Positions 41,005 to 51,209 of a DNA stretch of 64,000 bases are shown piece by piece. The position numbers and the translations under genes were made by a program. Position 1 is the stretch's first letter; the number at the start of each line of letters is the position of its first letter. A model generated the notes under the pieces. It was not told the DNA's origin and ran no database searches. It saw only the letters and a list, made by a program, of their open reading frames with translations. The stretch spans positions 186,001 to 250,000 of the forward strand of contig SCMT01000001.1 in NCBI GenBank assembly GCA_005502915.1, in the 5' to 3' direction. Source of the DNA: Lysobacteraceae bacterium 2PB (GTDB taxonomy: Bacteria > Pseudomonadota > Gammaproteobacteria > Xanthomonadales > Xanthomonadaceae).

Positions 41005-41502
41005 TCAGCGACGGGCGATGCTGGCCGCGGTCGGCTCGGGCATCGCAGAGCTGTGGTGGTTCATGATCTTCCACTCGCCGTCGATCTTCTCGTACAGGTA
41101 GGTGTAGCGCGCCTGGACCTTGACCGGCTTGCCGTCCTTGGTGAGCGTGAAGGTGTACACGCCGGCATCCAGCGCGGTGTCCGCGTCGAGCATGCGGATC
41201 TCGCGGTCGTCGATGACGCCCTGCGGCTTGGCCTTGAGGAAATCGACGAAATAGCGCTCGATCGCGGCCGGGCCGACGCGCACTTCATTGGACACGGTCG
41301 GCTGCAGCACGCCGTTCTGCGCGTACAGCGCGGCGACCTGCTTCGGCTTGCCGGTCGCCAGGGCGGCGTTCCAGCGGTCGAACAGCGCCGCGATCTCGCG
41401 GGTCTGGGCATCGTTGTGGGCATGGCCCTTGTGATCCTTGGCCACGGTCGTACCGGCGGCGAGGGACAGGCTGAGGCACAGGGTGGTGGCAAGCATGCGC
41501 AT
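41005..41502 (-). CDS. Secreted SnoaL-like (SgcJ/EcaC) protein
   Basis: 165 aa from ATG 41502, with AAGGAAG 8 bases upstream. A signal peptide (to about Ala21, GTTVA) exposes the His-rich KDHKGHAHND. The body is a cystatin-like NTF2 fold: IAALFDRWNAALATGKPKQVAALYAQNGVLQP, IERYFVDFLKAKPQG, DAGVYTFTLTKDGKPVKVQARYTYLYEKIDGEWKIMNHHSS. This is the SgcJ/EcaC or CaMKII-association-type family, whose members have varied or no known catalysis. Periplasmic or extracellular. Function unknown. Confidence 0.75.
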   Translation of the reverse strand: MRMLATTLCLSLSLAAGTTVAKDHKGHAHNDAQTREIAALFDRWNAALATGKPKQVAALYAQNGVLQPTVSNEVRVGPAAIERYFVDFLKAKPQGVIDDREIRMLDADTALDAGVYTFTLTKDGKPVKVQARYTYLYEKIDGEWKIMNHHSSAMPEPTAASIARR

Positions 41503-41633
41503 GCGGGTCTTCCTTCTGTGGGAGGGTCGTGGGACTTTCGCGGGACTTCTGGCCGGAACAGGTGTCCGGAACATGGGTGCAGTGTCCCGTCGCCGCGCTT
41601 GGCAACCGTCTGCCGGCCGGCGTACATTGGGCT

Positions 41634-42386
41634 ATGCCGAACAGCAGACAGGATCCCGCCCTCCCCATCGCCGGCGAATGGCGCGCGTCCCTGCGCCGCG
41701 ACGCCGGCGACGCCACCCGCCTGCGCTGCCTGCTCGCGGCCGCCGAAGCGCTGCCGTCGATCGCCGATCCCGCCCAGGCCCGCCAGCGCCTGCTCGCTGT
41801 CGCGCTGTCGCTGCATGCGGCGCGCGACGGCGTGGTGCTGGGCCTGCGCGGCGACCGCTGGCAGGTGCTCGCCGCCGAAGGCCGCGCGCTGCCGCCCGGC
41901 GCCAGCCTGCCCGGCGGCTGGCCCGGCGCGCCCACCGACGTGATCGCCGCGCGCGCGACGCGGGCCCTCGACTGGTGGATGGGCCCGCGCACGCCGATGC
42001 GCATGATCGAAGCGGCCATCGCGGTCGGCGGCGAGACCCACGGCGTGCTGTCCATCGCGATCGCGCCGGAAGCGCCCTGCCCGGAGGATGACCGCCGCGC
42101 ACTCGGCGTGCTGGCGGCGATGCTGGCGGCCCATGTCGTCGCGACCACCCCGGCGCCTCGCCGCACGCGGCGCAGCGCGGATCCGCGCCTGGCCCGGCTG
42201 ACCCGGCGCGAACGCCAGGTGCTGGCCCTGCTGCCGCGCGGACTGACCAATGCCGCACTGGCCGAGGAACTGGGCATCGCCCCGGGCACGGCCAAGGTCC
42301 ACGTCGAACGCATCCTCCACAAGCTGGCGCTGGCCGACCGCACCCAGGCGGCCGTGTTCGCGATGCGCCAGGGGGTGGCGACATGA
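41634..42386 (+). CDS. LuxR-type response transcription factor
   Basis: 250 aa. The N-terminal 165 residues form a GAF-like sensory region (ARDGVVLGLRGDRWQVLAAEGRALPPG). The C-terminus is a LuxR/FixJ helix-turn-helix: LTRRERQVLALLPRGLTNAALAEELGIAPGTAKVHVERILHKLALADR. No phospho-acceptor receiver is present, so it is not a NarL-type response regulator. The stop overlaps the downstream hybrid kinase by 4 bases (ATGA). It may share the signal route of the kinase and the single-domain regulator that follow. Signal and target genes are unknown; no recognisable ribosome-binding site precedes the ATG. Confidence 0.8.
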   Translation: MPNSRQDPALPIAGEWRASLRRDAGDATRLRCLLAAAEALPSIADPAQARQRLLAVALSLHAARDGVVLGLRGDRWQVLAAEGRALPPGASLPGGWPGAPTDVIAARATRALDWWMGPRTPMRMIEAAIAVGGETHGVLSIAIAPEAPCPEDDRRALGVLAAMLAAHVVATTPAPRRTRRSADPRLARLTRRERQVLALLPRGLTNAALAEELGIAPGTAKVHVERILHKLALADRTQAAVFAMRQGVAT

Positions 42387-44332
42387 GCGCGGGCATGGAA
42401 GCGGGCATTGCAGCGCGACGCGGTCCGCTGGCCTCGGCGCGCCGCTGGCTGGCCGGCTCGATGCTGCGCAAGAGCGTGGCGGCGGTGGCGCTGCCGATGC
42501 TGCTGCTGGTCGTGGCGGTGGTGGCGATCGGTCGCCTCGAACAGCAGACCGCGCGCGCCGAGCAGGACGTGCGCCGCACCCTGCAGGTCCTGAGCGACCT
42601 GCATGAAGCACACAGCCTGCTCGCGGAAACGGCCGCCGCTCTGCGCGGTTACCGGCTGGTGCGCCGCGACGCCTTCCTCGATCCCTACCGCCTCGCCGAA
42701 CCGCGCCTGCAGGAACTGCTCGACCGCCTGCAGCGCGAGATCACCGACCCCGTGCAGGCCGCGCGCATGGCGCGCGTGCGCCCGCTGTTCGAGGAGAAGA
42801 TGCAGGGCTGGCGCGAGCTCCTGGCGCCGGACCTGCAGCCGGACGCCGAGCGCCGGCAGCTGATCCAGGGCAAGGCCAAGCTCGACATCCTGCGCGCCGA
42901 ACTGCGTGCGATGCGCGAGTACGAGACCAGCCAGCTCGAGCGACGCACCCGCACCGCGCAGCTGCTGCGCCAGCGCAACCTGGTGATCACCCAGATCGCG
43001 ACCGTGCTCGCCGGCCTCGGCGCAGTGGCGGCGGTGGCCTGGTTCACCTCCGGCCTGGCGCGGCGCGCACGCCGGCTGGCGATGGACGCCTCGCGCCTGG
43101 GCGAAGGCGAAGCGCTCGCGCGCGACGCGCACGGCAACGACGAACTCGCCCAGGTCGCGATGCGCCTGGCCGAAGCCAGCCGGCTGCTGGCCGAACGCGC
43201 GGCGGAAACCCGGCGCGCGCGCGAGGACGCCGAAGCCGCCAACCAGGCGAAGACCGAATTCCTCTCGCGCAGCAGCCACGAACTGCGCACGCCGCTGAAC
43301 GCGATCCTCGGCTATGCGCAGGTGCTGGAAGAGGACCTCGCCGGCCGCGACGGCCACCGCTACGCGCAGCGCATCGTGTCCGCGGGCCGCCACCTGCTCG
43401 GCCTGATCAGCGAACTGCTCGACATCGCGAGGATCGAGGCCGGTCGGCTGGACCTGGCGCCGGAAGCCGTGGACCTGCCGACCGTGATCGGCGAGGCGGT
43501 GGCGCTGGTGCAGCCCAACGCCGATGCGCGCGGCGTGTCGATCGCCGTGCATGCCGACGTGGCCACGGTCGAAGCCGACCCGCAGCGCCTGCGCCAGGTG
43601 CTGGTGAACCTGCTGTCGAACGCGATCAAGTTCAACCGAGAGCGGGGACAGGTCGAGGTGGTGTCGTCGGTGGCGGACGGGCACGTGCGGATCGAGGTCC
43701 GCGACGAAGGCCCCGGCGTGCCGCCGGAGCGTCGCGCGCGGCTGTTCGTGCCCTTCGAACGCCTCGGTGCGGAGCGTTCCGCCGTGGAAGGCACCGGCCT
43801 GGGCCTGGCGGTGAGCAAGCATCTGGTCGAAGCGATGGGCGGCGAGATCGGTTTCGACGACGCCCCGGGCGGCGGCGCATGCGTCTGGCTGGCCCTGCCG
43901 GTGTCCTCGCGCGCCCTGGCCGCCGCCCACGAGGCCGTCCCGATGCGCGATCGTGCATCGCAGATACCGCGGCACGTGTTGAGCGTGGAGGACAACCCGT
44001 CCAACCAGGCCCTGATCGAGACACTGCTCTCGCGACGCGCGGGCTGGCACCTGCGCCACGCCGACACGCTGGCCGCCGCACGCGAGGCGCTGGCGGCGGA
44101 GGCGCCCGACCTGGTGCTGCTGGACCTGCACCTGCCCGACGGACGCGGCGAGCAGCTGATCGCGCACATGCGCGCCTCCGGGCGCTGGGCCCGCATCCCG
44201 GTGGTCGCGGTCACCGCCGACGCCACCGACGCCACCCTCGCCGCCGCGCGCTCGGCGGGCGCCGACGAGGTGATCACCAAGCCCATCGACGTGGCGCGCT
44301 TCCACGCCACCCTCGCGCGGCTGCTGGCATGA
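42383..44332 (+). CDS. Hybrid sensor histidine kinase with C-terminal receiver
   Basis: 649 aa. Order: membrane helix (31-52), CHASE3-like periplasmic sensor (about 55-200), second helix (200-223), HAMP-like linker, dimerisation/phosphotransfer domain with His299 (SSHELRTPLNAILGY), ATP domain (Asn413 in NLLSNAIKF, DEGPGV, GTGLGLAVSKHLVEAMGG), and a receiver with Asp581 (LVLLDLHLPDGRG). The fused receiver suggests a phosphorelay, or control by an extra phosphotransfer protein not seen here. Starts inside the LuxR gene and its end overlaps a single-domain receiver gene (ATGA), a compact three-gene signalling operon. Confidence 0.9.
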   Translation: MSAGMEAGIAARRGPLASARRWLAGSMLRKSVAAVALPMLLLVVAVVAIGRLEQQTARAEQDVRRTLQVLSDLHEAHSLLAETAAALRGYRLVRRDAFLDPYRLAEPRLQELLDRLQREITDPVQAARMARVRPLFEEKMQGWRELLAPDLQPDAERRQLIQGKAKLDILRAELRAMREYETSQLERRTRTAQLLRQRNLVITQIATVLAGLGAVAAVAWFTSGLARRARRLAMDASRLGEGEALARDAHGNDELAQVAMRLAEASRLLAERAAETRRAREDAEAANQAKTEFLSRSSHELRTPLNAILGYAQVLEEDLAGRDGHRYAQRIVSAGRHLLGLISELLDIARIEAGRLDLAPEAVDLPTVIGEAVALVQPNADARGVSIAVHADVATVEADPQRLRQVLVNLLSNAIKFNRERGQVEVVSSVADGHVRIEVRDEGPGVPPERRARLFVPFERLGAERSAVEGTGLGLAVSKHLVEAMGGEIGFDDAPGGGACVWLALPVSSRALAAAHEAVPMRDRASQIPRHVLSVEDNPSNQALIETLLSRRAGWHLRHADTLAAAREALAAEAPDLVLLDLHLPDGRGEQLIAHMRASGRWARIPVVAVTADATDATLAAARSAGADEVITKPIDVARFHATLARLLA

Positions 44333-44790
44333 ATCGCGACGACGTGTTCGCCTCCCGGATCCTGCTCGTCGACGACGAGGACGCCAACCTGCGCCTGCTC
44401 GAAGACCTGCTCGCGCGCGAAGGCTTCCACCAGGTGGTCGCCACGACCGATCCGACCCGGGTCACCGACCTGGTGCGCGCGTTCTCGCCGGACCTGGTCC
44501 TGCTCGACCTGAAGATGCCGGAGCTGGACGGCTACGCCGTGCTGGAGGCGCTGGGCCGCACGCTGGATCCGCGCGACTTCCTGCCAGTGATCGTGCTCAC
44601 GGCCGACCCCAGCCGCTCCGCCCGGCATCGCGCGCTGGGCCTCGGCGCGAAGGATTACCTCACCAAGCCCTTCGACCCGTTCGAAGTCGCCCTGCGCGTC
44701 TGGAACGCGCTCGAAACCCGCCTGCTGTTCAAGGAACTGCGGGCCCTGCTCCCCGAACACGCCGCCCCACCGCGCTGGACCGGGGGTTGA
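44329..44790 (+). CDS. Single-domain response regulator (CheY-like)
   Basis: 153 aa. One receiver: acid pocket DDE (15-17), phospho-acceptor Asp60 (LVLLDLKMPELDGY), Thr in VLTADPSR and Lys in YLTKPFDPFE. About 25 residues follow the fold (LETRLLFKELRALLPEH), perhaps a short coiled segment. With no output domain it must act through partner proteins, such as the hybrid kinase or LuxR protein next door. The start overlaps the kinase stop. Confidence 0.9.
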   Translation: MNRDDVFASRILLVDDEDANLRLLEDLLAREGFHQVVATTDPTRVTDLVRAFSPDLVLLDLKMPELDGYAVLEALGRTLDPRDFLPVIVLTADPSRSARHRALGLGAKDYLTKPFDPFEVALRVWNALETRLLFKELRALLPEHAAPPRWTGG

Positions 44791-44829
44791 GCCAGATCGG
44801 CCGCCCGACGCGGCCATGTCGACGCATTC

Positions 44830-44975
44830 GCCCCCTTTGAAAAAGGGGGCCGACGCGCACGGCGCGGCGGGGGGATTTCCGAACGAAGCGACACAGACTG
44901 GATGCAACGCGACACGGGAAGATCGCAAATCCCCCGCGGACGCTGCGCGCCCGCCGCCCCCTTTGCAAAGGGGGC
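44830..44975. repeat. REP-type palindrome pair (REPIN-like) between the response regulator and msrA
   Basis: Two stem-loops, GCCCCCTTT..AAAGGGGGC at 44830-44850 and 44956-44975, flank an inverted arrangement: the left half (44830-44882, ending GGGGGATTTCCGA) matches the reverse complement of the right half (44923-44975, starting TCGCAAATCCCCC) along about 53 bases. This makes one 146-base imperfect inverted repeat, the form of a REP doublet. Confidence 0.75.
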
Positions 44976-44992
44976 TTGAGCCATCGCTGCGA

Positions 44993-45655
44993 TCAGCCGG
45001 CCAGGCCGACCGGACAACTCACGCCCGTGCCACCAAGCCCGCAATAGCCGCCGGGATGCTTCGACAGGTACTGCTGGTGCTCGTCCTCGGCGTAGTAGAA
45101 CGTCGGCGCCGGATGCACGATCTCGGTGGTGATCGCACCGTAGCCCGCCGCGGTCAGACCGGCCTGGAAGGCATCGCGGCTGGCCAGCGCCGCGGCATGC
45201 TGCGCCTCGGTGCTGCAGTAGATGGCGGAACGGTACTGGGTGCCCGTGTCGTTGCCCTGGCGCATGCCCTGGGTGGGGTCATGGTTTTCCCAGAAGGTCT
45301 TCAGCAGCGCCTCGAAGGCGACCTGCGCGGGGTCGTAGACCACCAGCACCACTTCGGTGTGGCCGGTCTCGCCGCTGCAGACCTCGCGGTAGGTCGGGTT
45401 CGGCGTGTAGCCGCCGGCATAGCCGACCGCGGTGGTGAACACGCCCGGCAGCGACCAGAACTTGCGCTCGGCGCCCCAGAAGCAGCCCATGCCGAATTGC
45501 GCCTGCGACAGGCCCTCGAAGGCGTCGCGTAGCGGACGGCCGTGGACATGGTGGACGTTGCGCAGGGGCATCGCCTCGCTGCGGCCCGGCAGGGCGCGGT
45601 CCGGCGACGGCATGCGCTGCTTCCACGCACCGATTCCCAGCAGCGATTCGAACAT
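44993..45655 (-). CDS. msrA: Peptide methionine sulfoxide reductase A
   Basis: 220 aa. Reduces the S-epimer of methionine sulfoxide in proteins. Catalytic Cys58 lies in [40 protein letters not shown] and [21 protein letters not shown] are signature segments. Further Cys near the C-terminus ([15 protein letters not shown]) are likely resolving residues. No signal peptide, so cytoplasmic. AAGGAGG precedes the ATG. It is a solitary gene, consistent with the oxidative-stress theme of the window. Confidence 0.95.
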   Translation of the reverse strand: MFESLLGIGAWKQRMPSPDRALPGRSEAMPLRNVHHVHGRPLRDAFEGLSQAQFGMGCFWGAERKFWSLPGVFTTAVGYAGGYTPNPTYREVCSGETGHTEVVLVVYDPAQVAFEALLKTFWENHDPTQGMRQGNDTGTQYRSAIYCSTEAQHAAALASRDAFQAGLTAAGYGAITTEIVHPAPTFYYAEDEHQQYLSKHPGGYCGLGGTGVSCPVGLAG

Positions 45656-45701
45656 GCGGATCCTCCTTCGTTGAGGGCGAGGCGTTGGCTCAGGCGATGG
45701 T

Positions 45702-47951
45702 TCAGGCCGTGCTGGCGCGCGGCGCGAACACCGCCGGCGCCACGTTCACCCGGTTGCGACCGGCACGCTTGGCGGCGTACAGCGCCTTGTCGGCGCGATC
45801 CACCGCCGCATGCGGCTGCTGTTCGCCCGGCGACTGCGAGGCCACGCCGATGCTGACCGTGAGCCCGAGCGACAGTTCCTGGTGTTCGATGAGGGTCGAT
45901 TCAAGCGCGGCGCGGATGTTCTCGGCGACGGCGCGCGCCATCTCCGACTGCCGGCCCGGCAGGATCACCAGGAATTCCTCGCCACCGTAGCGCCCGAACA
46001 CGTCTTCCTCGTTCAGCTGTTCGTTGATGATCCGCGCCACTTCGCGCAGGCAGTGGTCGCCGCAGGCGTGGCCGTGCTGGTCGTTGATCGACTTGAAGCG
46101 GTCGATGTCGACGAACAGCACCGACAGCGGCGCCGACTTGCGCCCGGCCTCCTGGAAGGTGCGCAGCAAGGCCTGGTCGAGGCTGCGGCGGTTGAGCGCA
46201 CCGGTCAGCGCATCGACCTCGGCGGTGTAGCGCAGGTGCAGGGCGGCGATGGCCTCGTCGGCCTGGAGCAGGGCCAGCCGCGCCAGTTCGCGCACCAGGG
46301 TCAGCTCGTCGGGATGGAAGACGGTCGCGCCGGCGCGTTCCAGCACGATCAGCCCCCAGCCCGGCGGCCGCACCGGCAATGCCACCAGCGCCTCGATCGC
46401 CACCGGCACCGCGCCGCCGGTCTTGGTCACCGGGCGCTGCAGCTCCAGGCTGCCGGCCATCTGCCGGCGCAGGGTCTGCAGGCGCTGGCCGATGGTGTTC
46501 TCGATCTCGGCCAGGTACGACGCCGGCTGCACCACCAGGGTGTCGCGTCCGTGGTAGCCGCGCGCCGCCGCCACCGCCGTGGTGGTCGGCACCACCCGCC
46601 GCAGGTGCTCCAGCAGCAGCCGGAACACGATCGGCTGGATGGCGTCCTCCTGCGCGCCGCGCAGCGAGGTCTGCAGCGCGGTGAGCAGTTCGGTGCGCAC
46701 CGCCTCGCGGTACATGCGCCGCTCGGAATCGGCGCGCGCGCGCTGCTCGCGGTCGCGCTGCTCGCGGTACCGGCTGATGCGGCTGATCAGGCCCACGCCC
46801 AGCATCGCCGCGCACAGCATCAGGCCCGCCTGGTAGCCGTAGAGCGTCCACAGGGTGCCGCCGAGCACGCCGCGCGCGGCGAGTTCCCAGGCGAGCATGC
46901 CCGCACCCAGCGCCAGCACCGACAGCAGCACGGGCGCGGCCAGCGGCACACGGCGACGCCAGGCATCCACCGTGACCACCACGCCGGCGACGCAGCCGCC
47001 CAGCCAGGCCAGCGGCATGAACCAGGCGGAGAACCCGTCCAGCGCCTGCCGCCAGGCCAGCAGCACGCCGGCCACCAGCAGCAGGAACACGCAGGCGTGG
47101 TTGAGCGCCGATTCCAGCAGCGGCCGGGATTGGCGGGTCTCGGCGTAGTCGAGCAGCACCCACAGCGCGGCCACCTCGAACACCAGCGACATCGCATGCA
47201 TGCCCGCGCCGCCCAGCACCAGGGTCACGCCGAAGGGATCGAACAGATAGGCATGGCCGTCGAACGCCGCCATCAGCAGGCCCGCCGACAGGCAGAACAC
47301 GAAATACCAGAGGAAGCTCTGGTCGCGCGAGGCGAAGAACAGCGCCAGTCCGACCACGCCCAGCGTGAACACGCTGGCGTAGCCGAAGGCGTTGAGGAGG
47401 GTCGTGCGCTGCACCTCGCGGTCGTAGCGCGCCTCGGTCATCACCTCCGGCTGCAGTGCGGTGGTGCGCAGCGCGGTGGCGGACAGCTGCAGGCGGATCT
47501 CGCCTTCCCAGGTGGACGGCAACCGATAGGCATAGCCGACCGGCAGCGGCACGTGTTCGGCATCGGGACGCAGGAAACTGCGCTCGCCACCGCGCCACAC
47601 GCCGTCGACGTCCACCTTCAGCGATTCGACCGGCACCCGGCGCATCCACAGCACCCACTGCGGCGATTCCGGGGTGCGCGGCGGGATCTCGAAGCGCAGC
47701 TCGGCGCGTGCCGTACGGGTGGCCTCGTCCACGCCGAGCAGGAGGGCGCGCCCCCCGTGGCCCAGCGCGGGCACACGGCCGATGTTGTCCGGCTGGGGGA
47801 TCACCGAGAGCGGCAGCGGCGCGGAGCCCTCGTCCGGGAGATGCGCGCCCGGCATGAACGCCTTCGCCAGCACGAGCAGGACCAGCACCGCCAGACCGAC
47901 GGCGCGGAACCAGCCGAGAGGCGATTCGATGCGGGCCATGCTCATGCTCAT
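45702..47951 (-). CDS. Membrane diguanylate cyclase with 7TM sensor region
   Basis: 749 aa from the first of three clustered ATGs at 47951. After an N-terminal helix (about 15-33) comes a periplasmic region (40-180, 7TMR-DISM-like), then several helices (about 190-400) in the 7TM-DISM style, a coiled region ([29 protein letters not shown]), a GAF-like stretch and a GGDEF domain: [36 protein letters not shown] and the active loop RYGGEEF (656-660 for GGEEF). GGEEF predicts cyclic-di-GMP synthesis. The inhibition site just before it reads NEED instead of RxxD. Divergent from glnS. Confidence 0.85.
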   Translation of the reverse strand: MSMSMARIESPLGWFRAVGLAVLVLLVLAKAFMPGAHLPDEGSAPLPLSVIPQPDNIGRVPALGHGGRALLLGVDEATRTARAELRFEIPPRTPESPQWVLWMRRVPVESLKVDVDGVWRGGERSFLRPDAEHVPLPVGYAYRLPSTWEGEIRLQLSATALRTTALQPEVMTEARYDREVQRTTLLNAFGYASVFTLGVVGLALFFASRDQSFLWYFVFCLSAGLLMAAFDGHAYLFDPFGVTLVLGGAGMHAMSLVFEVAALWVLLDYAETRQSRPLLESALNHACVFLLLVAGVLLAWRQALDGFSAWFMPLAWLGGCVAGVVVTVDAWRRRVPLAAPVLLSVLALGAGMLAWELAARGVLGGTLWTLYGYQAGLMLCAAMLGVGLISRISRYREQRDREQRARADSERRMYREAVRTELLTALQTSLRGAQEDAIQPIVFRLLLEHLRRVVPTTTAVAAARGYHGRDTLVVQPASYLAEIENTIGQRLQTLRRQMAGSLELQRPVTKTGGAVPVAIEALVALPVRPPGWGLIVLERAGATVFHPDELTLVRELARLALLQADEAIAALHLRYTAEVDALTGALNRRSLDQALLRTFQEAGRKSAPLSVLFVDIDRFKSINDQHGHACGDHCLREVARIINEQLNEEDVFGRYGGEEFLVILPGRQSEMARAVAENIRAALESTLIEHQELSLGLTVSIGVASQSPGEQQPHAAVDRADKALYAAKRAGRNRVNVAPAVFAPRASTA

Positions 47952-48347
47952 CCGCGCGCGCCGGATCTCCGGGCGCGCCGGTTGCCCGGTGCGACGCCTG
48001 GGCGGCCGCGCGCGCATCCGCATACCGCGGAAACGTCGCCCGCCGGCAGATGGTCGATGTCGATCATCGCGCGCCCCCTTGTTCACCCATGTCCCGCTGC
48101 AGCCCGGCATGCCTGCGTCGGGCGCCCCCGGATCCGGTCGCGGCTTGTCGCGGCAGGATCCGATCAAAGCGTTCCACCCTACCACTGCCCGGCGACGGCT
48201 GGCAGCGCGGCGCCGCAATCCCGATTGCAAAGTGAGACCGGATGCCGTTGACCACCGGTGGCGCATTCATCGACATACCCGTCGCGCTCCCGGGCCGGCC
48301 AACCCATCCCGCCTGATAAACTGCGGGTTTTCGCAGCCCCACCTCCG
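47952..48347. other. Intergenic region between the diguanylate cyclase and glnS
   Basis: About 400 bases between divergent genes. A -10-like GATAAA (48315-48320) is 28 bases before the glnS start, with no obvious -35. The rest contains GC-rich sequence without a recognisable gene, operator or repeat. Confidence 0.4.
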
Positions 48348-50102
<1,755 letters not shown>

Positions 50103-50116
50103 CGCCGCGCGCCGCA

Positions 50117-50141
50117 GGTTCGAATCCCCCTCTCTCCGCCA
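50117..50141 (+). pseudogene. tRNA-Ser 3' end fragment (possible integration scar)
   Basis: Starting GGTTCGAATCC and ending CTCTCCGCCA, these 25 bases equal the T-loop, 3' acceptor arm and encoded CCA of a Ser-type tRNA whose acceptor 5' strand would be GGAGAG. The preceding bases do not supply a D-arm, anticodon or variable arm, so it is a fragment, not a working tRNA. Confidence 0.65.
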
Positions 50142-50163
50142 GACCCGTCCAGGAGATCACCGC

Positions 50164-50634
50164 ATGCGCACGACCGTCGTCCTCGCCACCCTGGTGTTCG
50201 CGCTGTCGCTGATCGGCTGCACCGCGCCCTCGGCCACGCCCGATGCGCCTGCCGCGCCGGACGCACCGGTGGCAGCGCAACCGCAGCAACCCGCCCAGCC
50301 TGCGCAACCCGCGACACCGGAGCCGGCCCCGCCGCCGGTGGCGGCCGAACCGCCGCCGGGCAGCGCGCCTGCGGCATCGCCGATCGCCGGCTCGCCCCTG
50401 AGTCCGAGTCGCGCCTGCAAGACCGACGCGGACTGCGCCGTGAAGGACGTCGGCAGCTGCTGCGGCTATTTCCCGATGTGCGTGAACAAGGACGCCAAGA
50501 CCGACCCCGCCGCCGTGCAGGCGCAGTGCGCGAAGGACGGCATGGCCTCGGTCTGCGGCTTCAAGGAAATCAGCGGCTGCCAGTGCGTACAGGGCACCTG
50601 CCAGGACATCGCCGACGGCGGACAGGTGATGTGA
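50164..50634 (+). CDS. Lipoprotein with Pro/Ala-rich linker and Cys-cluster domain
   Basis: 156 aa; ATG 50164 with AGGAG 7 bases upstream. Signal with lipobox LSLIGC (Cys19), then a low-complexity Pro/Ala/Gln linker (about 20-78) and a compact C-terminal domain with ten Cys: ACKTDADCAVKD, GSCCGYFPMC, AQC, VCGF, GCQC, GTC. This resembles the eight-cysteine-cluster domain of proteobacterial lipoproteins. The Cys probably pair as disulfides after export to the outer membrane. Function unknown. The stop shares one base with the next start (TGATG), so it is translationally linked to the deaminase gene. Confidence 0.75.
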   Translation: MRTTVVLATLVFALSLIGCTAPSATPDAPAAPDAPVAAQPQQPAQPAQPATPEPAPPPVAAEPPPGSAPAASPIAGSPLSPSRACKTDADCAVKDVGSCCGYFPMCVNKDAKTDPAAVQAQCAKDGMASVCGFKEISGCQCVQGTCQDIADGGQVM

Positions 50635-51209
50635 TGCTGTACGCGCAGGTCCATCTCACCCTCCCCGCCTGGGTCCACGACGCCGTCGACACGACGCGCA
50701 GCTACGCCAGCGATGCCGACAAGGTCGCGCTGGCCGTCGCGCTGTCGCGCGGCAACGTCGAACACGCCAGCGGCGGCCCGTTCGGCGCGGTGGTGTTCGG
50801 CCCGGACGACCGCATCGTCGCCGTCGGCGTGAACCGCGTGCTGCCGCACAGCTGCTCGGTCGCGCACGCGGAGATGATGGCCTACATGCTCGCGCAGCAA
50901 CGCACCCAGCGCGCGCGCCTCAACCGCGACGCGGACGATCGTGCCGTCGGCCCGATCACCCTCGCGACATCCTCGCAGCCCTGCTGCCAGTGCTACGGCG
51001 CGACGATCTGGGCCGGCATCGACCGCCTGCTGATCGGCGCCCGCGCCGAGGACGTGATGGCGCTGACGCCCTTCGACGAAGGCCCGCTGCCCGCCGACTG
51101 GATCGGCGAACTGGAGAAGCGCGGCATCGCCGTCACGCAGGACATCGAACGCGACGCGGCCTGCGACGTGCTGCGGATGTACGGCGAGGACGGCGGGTCC
51201 CGCTATTGA
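50634..51209 (+). CDS. Nucleoside/deoxycytidylate-type deaminase
   Basis: 191 aa. Zinc-dependent deaminase: His78 and Glu80 in SVAHAEMMAYM and Cys117/Cys120 in SSQPCCQCYGATIWAGIDRLLIGA, the HAE...PCxxC arrangement of the cytidine/guanine deaminase family. GGPFGAVVFGPDDRIVAVGVNRVL is the substrate-side beta-strand pattern. Substrate (guanine, cytidine or a modified base) cannot be told from sequence. Its stop overlaps the rlmM start, and its start overlaps the lipoprotein stop. Cytoplasmic. Confidence 0.8.
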   Translation: MLYAQVHLTLPAWVHDAVDTTRSYASDADKVALAVALSRGNVEHASGGPFGAVVFGPDDRIVAVGVNRVLPHSCSVAHAEMMAYMLAQQRTQRARLNRDADDRAVGPITLATSSQPCCQCYGATIWAGIDRLLIGARAEDVMALTPFDEGPLPADWIGELEKRGIAVTQDIERDAACDVLRMYGEDGGSRY

